Origin: Elusimicrobia bacterium RIFCSPHIGHO2_02_FULL_57_9
Lineage (GTDB): Bacteria > Elusimicrobiota > Elusimicrobia > UBA1565 > UBA9628
DNA length: 9,944 bases
Direction of reading: 5' to 3'
Assembly (NCBI GenBank): GCA_001800015.1
Contig: MGUO01000024.1
Coordinates: 19,719 to 29,662 of the forward strand
A program made the translations under genes and the position numbers. Position 1 is the first letter of the stretch, and the number at the start of each line of letters is the position of its first letter. Under the pieces are notes generated by a model. That model saw only the letters and a list, made by a program, of their open reading frames with translations, was not told the origin of the DNA and ran no database searches. Below are positions 1 to 5,743 of the stretch, one piece after another.

Positions 1-662
1 TCCGCGCAAAGGTTGTAATCGGCCATATCCGGGCCGCTTCCAATCCGCGGGGAATCGCGAAAGACAAGCTGATCAACATGGAGAATTCCCAGCCTTATAC
101 CGACGGGCGCTGGATTTTCGCGCATAACGGGACTTTGCAGATTCCCGAGGAAATCGCCGAAAACCTCGGGGCTCTGCGCAAAAACGTCAAATCGCTCAAC
201 GACAGCGAAGTCTATTTTTGGCAGTTTATCAAACACTATGGGAACACCAAGGACCCGGCCGAAGCTCTTGAGGCGTGCATTCGGGAGAACTGGTCCGTTT
301 GGGAGCGGTGCAAACAAAAACATCCCGAGAAAAAAACGCCTTATACCAGCCTCAATGTCTTGCTCAGCGACGGCAGCGGGCTTTACGCCTTCTGCCACGC
401 GGTCCACCAGGGGCTGGCCGGCTGCGGCGTCTGCAATCCCACCCAGCCTTGGAACATCATGAGCTGGACCGAACGGCAAGAACCCGGCGCAGCTCAACGC
501 CTGATCGCAGGCAGCGAAAACCTGGACCGTGGGCTTTGGACCCGTTTTTCCCAGCCGGAATTGCTTTCAGTGGAGATCCGGTCCGGAAAACTGGATATTA
601 ACCGGCGGCTTTTAGACCTGGCACTCCCCCGGCCCATCGAGAAGCCAAGGCCTCTATCGTGA
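1..662 (+). CDS. Class II glutamine amidotransferase-like protein (YafJ/EgtC type), 5' partial
   Basis: The reading frame is open from the first complete codon at base 3 to the TGA at 660-662, giving 219 visible residues. The gene begins upstream of the window. An internal ATG at 78 is not the start, because the conserved family segment GHIRAAS lies before it (visible residues 7-13). A second signature, FAHNGTL, follows at about residues 39-45; its Asn-Gly pair forms the oxyanion hole in Ntn-type class II amidotransferases. The catalytic N-terminal Cys expected at position 2 lies in the missing part, probably some 50-70 residues upstream judging from usual family length. Such proteins release ammonia from glutamine or hydrolyse gamma-glutamyl amides; the substrate here is unknown. 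The stop overlaps the next start (GTGA), so it appears co-translated with the HEAT-repeat gene. Family assignment is firm, specific function is not. Confidence 0.85.
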   Translation, partial: RAKVVIGHIRAASNPRGIAKDKLINMENSQPYTDGRWIFAHNGTLQIPEEIAENLGALRKNVKSLNDSEVYFWQFIKHYGNTKDPAEALEACIRENWSVWERCKQKHPEKKTPYTSLNVLLSDGSGLYAFCHAVHQGLAGCGVCNPTQPWNIMSWTERQEPGAAQRLIAGSENLDRGLWTRFSQPELLSVEIRSGKLDINRRLLDLALPRPIEKPRPLS

Positions 663-1273
663 AACAAATAGGCGCTTTCCTTGTCTTCATCATCGCGGGC
701 TATTTCGCCTTTCAACAGTTGCGGCCCAAGCCGGTTGCACCGCCGCCCACGCCGCCGCCGCCGGCCATACTCCTAGAGCCCTTGCCCGTGATCACGGAAG
801 AGGAGCAAGTCAAGGTCATTAATTCCACAAACGATCAGGATCCGGATGTGCGCTGGGAGGCGCTGGTCTTCCTGGAAAAAATGAAGGCGCCTCAAGCCTA
901 TCCCCTGCTTTTCCAAAAGCTGCGCATCGACCCGGAGCTGAATCTCAAGATCAAAATTATCAACCTGCTGGGCACGCGTTCTCATCCCGAGATCCCCGAA
1001 CATCTGCTCGAAGCACTGAAAGACCACAATCCCCCGGTGCGCATTAAAGCGCTTCAGGCTTTGGAATTGCTGGGCGATTATTCCACGGCCTCCGCAATCA
1101 CCGAGATTCTCAGGGATCAGGATGAAGCCGTGCGCGTGCAAGCCCTCAAAACCCTTAATAGCCTGCAGGATAAAAGGGAAGCGGAAATCGCCGCTGAAAA
1201 ACTTCGCCAGGAGCAACTGCGCCGGCAAGCGGAGCAAGAGGCCGCCAGAAAAAAGGGGAAAGGCTGGTTCTAG
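659..1273 (+). CDS. Membrane-anchored HEAT-repeat protein 1
   Basis: A 204-residue protein starting at GTG, overlapping the preceding stop as GTGA; only a weak AAGG-type ribosome site (about 647-650) precedes it. Residues 4-20 form one hydrophobic segment, most likely an uncleaved signal anchor. A proline-rich stretch follows (about 23-43). Residues 50-171 are helical repeats of HEAT type, marked by recurring D-P-x-V-R-x-x-A-L-x-x-L patterns at about 61-72, 125-137 and 156-167. The tail (172-201) is strongly charged and Glu/Arg/Gln-rich, probably a single helix or coiled coil. HEAT repeats are protein-binding scaffolds with no enzymatic role. It is a paralogue of the next gene and sits upstream of moxR, so a role as accessory or adaptor for the Bat/MoxR system is inferred, not shown. 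Which side of the membrane the repeats face is uncertain. Confidence 0.85.
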   Translation: MKQIGAFLVFIIAGYFAFQQLRPKPVAPPPTPPPPAILLEPLPVITEEEQVKVINSTNDQDPDVRWEALVFLEKMKAPQAYPLLFQKLRIDPELNLKIKIINLLGTRSHPEIPEHLLEALKDHNPPVRIKALQALELLGDYSTASAITEILRDQDEAVRVQALKTLNSLQDKREAEIAAEKLRQEQLRRQAEQEAARKKGKGWF

Positions 1274-1275
1274 AT

Positions 1276-1280
1276 CGGAG
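1276..1280 (+). promoter_or_regulatory. Ribosome binding site for HEAT-repeat gene 2
   Basis: The bases CGGAG lie 10 bases before the ATG at 1291, in the 17-base gap after the first HEAT gene. The match is partial but it supports this ATG. Confidence 0.4.
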
Positions 1281-1290
1281 TTAAAATACT

Positions 1291-1917
1291 ATGCGCCCAA
1301 TGGCTGCCGTAGTCCTCATCGCGTTCTCATGCGCTTTCCTTTTCCATCGCTACCGGGTGATGACGGCTCCGCCGGCCAAGCAAACGCCGCCCCCCGCTCT
1401 GGAGCGAACAGAGCCGGCGCCTTTCCTTTCCCTGGGCGAAATCAAAAGATTGCGCGTCGTCGCCAAGGATCCTGATCCCAATGTACGCTGGGCCACCATG
1501 GAACTGCTGTTCATGGTCAAGGACCCGGAATCCATCGGCATTCTTCAAAAAGCCGTCATCAATGATCCCGATCGGGACCTGCGCATCAAGTCCATACAGC
1601 TTCTCGAAAAGAAAAATGATTTGCTGGCCTTGGCCGGCCTCATCAGAGGAATTCTGGATATAGACAAGGACGTGCGATTGGCTGCGCTTAAATCCGCGGG
1701 GGCAATCGGAGACCCAGCGGCCACGCCCTGGGTCATGGAAGCCTTGAAGGATATCGAGCCCGAAGTCAGAGGCGAGGCCTTGCTTACCTTGGGGCAATTC
1801 CAGGACAAAAGAAAAACGCAATACGCGGAGTTAATCGCACGGCTGCGCGCTCAGTATGAGGCCGAGGTCAAACGACAAAAAGAACGGCATGAATTGGGGA
1901 AAATGCGCCCATTATAA
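1291..1917 (+). CDS. Membrane-anchored HEAT-repeat protein 2 (paralogue of the preceding gene)
   Basis: A 208-residue protein with the same architecture as its neighbour: a hydrophobic segment at about 4-18, a Pro/Ala-rich linker at 26-45, HEAT-type repeats at about 50-172, and a charged helical tail to the end. Aligned with the preceding protein at a constant offset of one residue, matching positions include DPNVRW (62-67) against DPDVRW (61-66), D-P-x-x-x-L-x-I-K-x-I-x-L-L (92-105), V-R (128-129) and the block QDKRK (171-175) against QDKRE. This indicates a tandem duplication followed by divergence. The proposed role is a scaffold; the partner is unknown, but the gene ends only a few bases before moxR. 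Basic residues on the C-terminal flank of the membrane segment (R20, R22) make its orientation ambiguous. Confidence 0.85.
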   Translation: MRPMAAVVLIAFSCAFLFHRYRVMTAPPAKQTPPPALERTEPAPFLSLGEIKRLRVVAKDPDPNVRWATMELLFMVKDPESIGILQKAVINDPDRDLRIKSIQLLEKKNDLLALAGLIRGILDIDKDVRLAALKSAGAIGDPAATPWVMEALKDIEPEVRGEALLTLGQFQDKRKTQYAELIARLRAQYEAEVKRQKERHELGKMRPL

Positions 1918-1918
1918 C

Positions 1919-1923
1919 AGGGA
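1919..1923 (+). promoter_or_regulatory. Ribosome binding site deciding the moxR start
   Basis: AGGGA lies directly against an ATG at 1924 but 6 bases before a second in-frame ATG at 1930. The spacing favours 1930 as the true start, shortening the protein by two residues. Confidence 0.5.
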
Positions 1924-1929
1924 ATGACC

Positions 1930-2919
1930 ATGGAACTTGGGATAAAAGAAATTAACAAGAAAGTGTCGCAAGAGTGCCTTTTTATAGCGGAGCTTAAACG
2001 GGAGCTGGCCCGGGTCATCGTCGGCCAGGAAGAATCCTTAGACCGGATACTGACGGGACTGCTGGCCAACGGACATATTCTGTTGGAAGGTGTGCCGGGT
2101 CTGGCCAAGACATTGATCATAAAGACCTTGGCTCAGGCCATCGACGCGGATTTTTCGCGCATTCAATTCACGCCCGATCTTTTGCCGGCCGATTTGACGG
2201 GCACGCTTATTTTCAACCCCAAGGACTCGGAGTTTTCCGTGCGCAAAGGCCCGGTTTTCTCCAATCTGGTCCTGGCCGATGAAATCAACCGCGCGCCGGC
2301 CAAGGTGCAAAGCGCGCTTCTGGAAGCCATGCAGGAGCGCCATGTCACCATCGGCAACACAACCTATCCCTTGCCGGAACTGTTCCTGGTCCTGGCCACT
2401 CAAAATCCCATCGAGCAGGAAGGCACTTACCCGCTGCCTGAGGCCCAGATCGACCGCTTCATGCTGAAAATCAAGGTTTCCTATCCCTCCAAGGCCGAGG
2501 AAAAGGCGATCCTTGAAAGGATGGCCTCGGGGCATTGCCCGCTGGCCAATAAAGTGGCAGACCCCAAGCAAATATTACACGCGCGGCAGGTCGCCTCGGA
2601 AATCTATATCGATGAGAAGATAAAGAATTACATCGTGGACTTGGTATGCGCCACACGCGATCCCGAGGGCCACAAACTAGGCTCGGTCAAGCACTTAATC
2701 TCCTACGGCGCCAGCCCCCGCGCGACGATCTATCTGGCCCAGGCCGCCAAGGCCTATGCCTTCTTAAACGGCCGCGGCTATGTTACGCCGGAAGACATCA
2801 AGTCCATAGGCGTCGATGTTTTGCGCCACCGCATCCTGGTCAGCTACGAGGCGGAGGCCGAGAACATTACCCCGGAGAATCTCATCCAGACTCTTTTCGA
2901 GACTATCGAAGTCCCGTAA
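1930..2919 (+). CDS. moxR: MoxR-family AAA+ ATPase
   Basis: A cytoplasmic AAA+ ATPase of the MoxR family, 329 residues from ATG 1930 (331 if ATG 1924 is used; residue numbers below count from 1924). The nucleotide-binding motifs are all present: Walker A GVPGLAKT (56-63), Walker B with VLADEINRAP (116-125), sensor 1 in ATQNP (158-162), and the family segment EAQIDRF (173-179). The C-terminal lid contains the sensor-2-type YGASPRA motif and the usual helical end. Length is normal for the family. MoxR proteins are thought to act as chaperone-like motors on VWA proteins, often in metal insertion or complex maturation, RavA-ViaA being a studied analogue. Here it is followed by DUF58 and three further Bat genes with VWA or partner domains, the standard Bat order, so it is very likely the motor of this locus. 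No residue appears degenerate. Confidence 0.96.
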   Translation: MELGIKEINKKVSQECLFIAELKRELARVIVGQEESLDRILTGLLANGHILLEGVPGLAKTLIIKTLAQAIDADFSRIQFTPDLLPADLTGTLIFNPKDSEFSVRKGPVFSNLVLADEINRAPAKVQSALLEAMQERHVTIGNTTYPLPELFLVLATQNPIEQEGTYPLPEAQIDRFMLKIKVSYPSKAEEKAILERMASGHCPLANKVADPKQILHARQVASEIYIDEKIKNYIVDLVCATRDPEGHKLGSVKHLISYGASPRATIYLAQAAKAYAFLNGRGYVTPEDIKSIGVDVLRHRILVSYEAEAENITPENLIQTLFETIEVP

Positions 2920-2937
2920 TCCGGCGCCTTTCGTTTT

Positions 2938-3822
2938 ATGATACCCAAGGAAATTCTCGCGCGGGTCCGCCGCATCGAGATCATGACCGGCCGCCTGGTG
3001 GCCGAAACCTTCGCCGGCGAATACCTCAGCGTATTCAAGGGAAGGGGCATGGAATTCGATTCGGTGCGCGAGTATTCCCAGGGCGACGATGTGCGCTCCA
3101 TCGACTGGAACGTAACAGCCCGCTTCGGCCGGCCCTACGTGCGCCGCTACACCGAGGAGCGCGAGCTGACCGTGGTCATCGCCTGCGATCTTTCAGGCTC
3201 GCAATTTTTCGGCACCGGGCCGCAGTTCAAAAAAGAGGTGGCCGCTGAACTCTCAGCCGTGCTGGCGATCTGCGCCCTGCGCAACAACGACAAGGTCGGG
3301 CTGTTCTTATTCACGGAGGGCATCGAGGAATATGTCCCGCCTAAAAAGGGCCGCCGACATGTCCTGCATATCATCCGCGATGTGCTGGCCTATTGCCCCC
3401 GCAAAAATGGAACGAACATCTCCGCGGCATTGGACGCCATCAACCATGTGCTAAAAAGACGTTCTATCCTCTTATTGATCTCGGACTTCCGCGACGAGGG
3501 CTTTGAGAAAGCCCTGAAACTCGCCGCCCTGAAGCATGATGTCATTCCCATGGTAGTGGCGGACCCCAGGGAAATCGAACTTCCCCGTTTAAACGCCGTA
3601 ATCGATTTAGAGGACCCGGAATCAGGACAAAGGACGCTGGTCGACGCCACGGCGCCAAGCTCATTGGCCTTGCATAAGAAATTCGAACAGCAACGCCTCG
3701 AAAAACTGGATGCGCTTTTCAAGCTCTACGGCTTGGACGCCATCCGGGTCAGCACCAGCCGCTCGTATATCGACGCCGTGGTGCAATTCTTCCGGCGGCG
3801 GGCCAGGAGGCTGCGGCATTGA
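2938..3822 (+). CDS. DUF58 domain protein (VWA-like, MoxR partner)
   Basis: A 294-residue soluble protein with no membrane segment, so presumably cytoplasmic. The N-terminal half carries the DUF58 signature: G-R-G-M-E-F (36-40 region), R-E-Y-x-x-G-D-D-V-R-x-I-D-W (44-57), then A-R and R-x-Y-T-E-E-R-E (70-76). The rest is VWA-like. D84-L-S-G-S88 is a DxSxS metal-site motif, Thr159 lies in GTN, and Asp183 in SDFRDE can complete a MIDAS. DUF58 proteins are almost always encoded next to MoxR ATPases and are presumed clients or adaptors; the biochemical role is not settled. The gene begins 18 bases after moxR without an obvious ribosome site. Its stop overlaps the next start as TTGA, and its 3' coding end contains that gene's AGGAGG. 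Confidence 0.94.
   Translation: MIPKEILARVRRIEIMTGRLVAETFAGEYLSVFKGRGMEFDSVREYSQGDDVRSIDWNVTARFGRPYVRRYTEERELTVVIACDLSGSQFFGTGPQFKKEVAAELSAVLAICALRNNDKVGLFLFTEGIEEYVPPKKGRRHVLHIIRDVLAYCPRKNGTNISAALDAINHVLKRRSILLLISDFRDEGFEKALKLAALKHDVIPMVVADPREIELPRLNAVIDLEDPESGQRTLVDATAPSSLALHKKFEQQRLEKLDALFKLYGLDAIRVSTSRSYIDAVVQFFRRRARRLRH
3805..3810 (+). promoter_or_regulatory. Perfect Shine-Dalgarno for the TTG start at 3819
   Basis: AGGAGG, inside the DUF58 coding end, lies 8 bases before TTG 3819. It fixes the rare TTG as the start, which in turn gives a clean signal peptide. Confidence 0.8.
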
Positions 3823-4751
3823 ACGCTTCCGCGCTTCTATCCTTACTGATGGCTTCAAGCGCTTGGGCCGCGGATATCAAAATTTCAACCGCGATGGCTT
3901 TACCTCCTTCAGCGCCCTCATGGCCATCCATTGATGTCCAGGCTTCAGTTTCAACCGCGGCTTTAGGCGTTGCCGTGGTATTAACGGCGGAAGTTTCGCA
4001 CAGCGGCATTTTGAAACTTGACATCGCGGCCTCAACTACGGATTACTTCTCCATCCTAAAGGTTGAAGAAATCGATAACAGCACAAAAGGCCCCAGGACC
4101 ATGCGAATTGAAATCGTGCCTTTAGCGGTTGGGCGACTGGCCATTCCCTTGGTCTGGGACTGGGATGACTCAACAGTCACCAGCGCGCCGGTTATTCTCA
4201 ATGTGCCGGAGCCCCAAATCCAGGGCCCCGCGGAAATCCGCGACATCAAGGAGCCCCGGGCCGCGCGGGCGGCTTTGTGGCCTTGGTTGCTCGCGTTGGC
4301 CTTGGCCGTCTTAGGCTGGAAGCTCTACAAACGCTTCGCGCCCAAGGCCTTGCCCCCGGGCCAATCGCCTCCCGTAATCGACGGCCGCCCCGCGGAAATC
4401 GTCGCGCAATCAGAGCTGGACGAACTTGAGGCTTGCGCGCTATGGGCCGAAGGCCGGTTTAAAGAATTTTATATCCGCCTAACCGATATCCTACGCCGGT
4501 ATCTGGAACGGCGCTATGAGATTGGCGCCTCTCATCTGACCAGCTCGGAACTGCACCGCCATGTCCGTCACGCGGAGATCGACCGTCCTATCGGGCTGAT
4601 CCTTAGAGATATCTTCGATAAGGCCGATTTGGTTAAGTTCGCCAAAATCGCCCCGGCTCAGGATTGGGGAAAAACAGATCTTGAGGCCGCACGCTCCTTC
4701 GTGCGCCTGACAGCGCCCCAACCCATGGCGCCCCTGGAGGCTGCTTCATGA
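3819..4751 (+). CDS. BatD-like / DUF4381-like membrane protein
   Basis: A 310-residue protein starting at TTG, supported by AGGAGG 8 bases upstream. Residues 1-17 form a short signal-peptide-like segment ending in S-A-W-A before A-D. Residues about 38-130 look like an all-beta extracytoplasmic domain. A membrane segment spans about 152-170, flanked by basic residues (K168, K171, R172), which puts the C-terminus in the cytoplasm. The C-terminal region (196-298) is helical and contains E-L-D-E-L-E-A, R-R-Y-L-E-R-R-Y and A-D-L-V-K-F-A, patterns seen in DUF4381-like proteins and the tails of BatD-type proteins. A gene of this shape between DUF58 and BatA is common in Bat loci. It probably bridges extracytoplasmic VWA partners and cytoplasmic MoxR/DUF58 (inference). 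Its stop overlaps batA as ATGA. I recognise no enzymatic motif. Confidence 0.85.
   Translation: MNASALLSLLMASSAWAADIKISTAMALPPSAPSWPSIDVQASVSTAALGVAVVLTAEVSHSGILKLDIAASTTDYFSILKVEEIDNSTKGPRTMRIEIVPLAVGRLAIPLVWDWDDSTVTSAPVILNVPEPQIQGPAEIRDIKEPRAARAALWPWLLALALAVLGWKLYKRFAPKALPPGQSPPVIDGRPAEIVAQSELDELEACALWAEGRFKEFYIRLTDILRRYLERRYEIGASHLTSSELHRHVRHAEIDRPIGLILRDIFDKADLVKFAKIAPAQDWGKTDLEAARSFVRLTAPQPMAPLEAAS
4736..4740 (+). promoter_or_regulatory. Ribosome binding site for batA
   Basis: GGAGG within the preceding coding end lies 7 bases before the ATG at 4748, supporting that start and the 4-base ATGA overlap. Confidence 0.65.
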
Positions 4752-5743
4752 GGCTGGCCTATCCAACGCTGCTCTGGCTTTTGATCCCCGTGGCGGCGGC
4801 CTGTTTTTGGTATTATTGGCGCGGGAAAAAATTCAACGCCAGCCTGATATTCCCGGGCAATCCACAACTATGGACTCATAAAGCCTCATGGCGCGCGCTC
4901 CTTTCGCGTTGGACTCCTCCATATCTTAAGGCCGCGGCTCTATTTTTCTTGGCGCTGGGGCTTTGCCGTCCCCAAAAAGTCGCCGGCCGCTTGGGGGCCT
5001 TGAGCCAGGGCCTGGACATCATGATGGCCATCGACACCTCCTTAAGCATGGGAGCTCTTGATTTTAACCCTTCCAATCGCCTGGATGCGGCCAAGGACAC
5101 GGCTCTGCGCTTTATCCGGGGCCGGGTTTCCGACCGCATTGGCGTGGTGGTCTTCGGCGGCACCACGCAGCTCGCCTGTCCTTTAACCTTGGATTACGGC
5201 GCTCTCTCCGTTCAAATCAGCGACCTTTCACCGGGCATGACACATACAGACGGCACGGCCATCGGCGACGGCTTGGTTTCGGCGGTGAACCATTTGAAAG
5301 AAGGAGACGGTAAAAGCAAAATCGTCATCCTGCTCACGGACGGGCGCAGCAACATCGGGCTGATCGATCCCATGACCGCGGCTAGAACGGCTCTTGCCTA
5401 CGGAATTAAAATTTATACCATCGGCACGGCCAAACACGGCGAGGCCCTGATGCCGATCGACGACCCGATGCGGGGCCGGGTGATGGTGCGCATCAACGAG
5501 GATTTGGATGAGGAACTTTTGGCTGAAATCGCCAAAATAACGGATGGGCGTTATTTCCGAGCCACGAATTCGCGCGAGCTGCGCGAAATCTACGCCACCA
5601 TCGACAAGCTGGAAAAGTCCCAGGTGAAATTGCCGGACATCGTCTCTCACGACGACTTCTACCGCCTGCCCCTGATTTTAGCCGCCTTGCTGATTTTAAC
5701 GGAAGCCCTTTTAAGCAACTCCTGGCTTTTGAGGTGGCCGTAA
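4748..5743 (+). CDS. batA: BatA, membrane-anchored VWA protein
   Basis: A 331-residue protein with the standard BatA layout. Two N-terminal membrane segments (about 7-23 and 60-73) are separated by a basic loop. A VWA domain (about 88-285) follows, then a C-terminal membrane segment (about 307-328). The metal-ion-dependent adhesion site is complete: DTSLS with D96, S98 and S100, Thr170 in DGTAIGDG, and Asp198 in LLTDGRS. The basic loop between the first two segments predicts that it is cytoplasmic and that the VWA domain is exported. VWA domains bind protein ligands through a metal ion; in Bat systems they are linked to stress or oxygen tolerance, although the original aerotolerance role is not general. 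It overlaps the upstream gene by ATGA and the next by TAATG, so it is probably made in step with both. Family assignment is secure. Confidence 0.95.
   Translation: MRLAYPTLLWLLIPVAAACFWYYWRGKKFNASLIFPGNPQLWTHKASWRALLSRWTPPYLKAAALFFLALGLCRPQKVAGRLGALSQGLDIMMAIDTSLSMGALDFNPSNRLDAAKDTALRFIRGRVSDRIGVVVFGGTTQLACPLTLDYGALSVQISDLSPGMTHTDGTAIGDGLVSAVNHLKEGDGKSKIVILLTDGRSNIGLIDPMTAARTALAYGIKIYTIGTAKHGEALMPIDDPMRGRVMVRINEDLDEELLAEIAKITDGRYFRATNSRELREIYATIDKLEKSQVKLPDIVSHDDFYRLPLILAALLILTEALLSNSWLLRWP
5731..5736 (+). promoter_or_regulatory. Ribosome binding site deciding the batB-batC start
   Basis: GAGGTG lies 6 bases before ATG 5743. A GTG at 5734 is in frame but lies inside this ribosome site, so the ATG in the TAATG overlap is the better start. 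Confidence 0.65.

Noticed and set aside
773..1237. Minus-strand open frame of 154 codons opposite the first HEAT gene
   Set aside because: Shadow of the real gene; the plus strand encodes clear HEAT repeats and a paralogue next door.
1894..1918. TATAAC at 1913-1918 with TTGGGG upstream as a moxR promoter
   Set aside because: The spacing between the boxes is about 13 bases, the upstream box is poor, and transcription would begin at or after the start codon.
2038..2571. Long minus-strand open frame of 177 codons opposite moxR
   Set aside because: It lies wholly opposite a gene with intact AAA+ motifs, encodes a composition with no recognisable domain, and is explained by the codon bias of the plus-strand gene.
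2646..3248. Plus-strand open frame of 200 codons spanning the moxR-DUF58 junction
   Set aside because: Out of frame with both genes, Arg/Pro-rich, no domain; MoxR and DUF58 motifs in the other frames are unambiguous.
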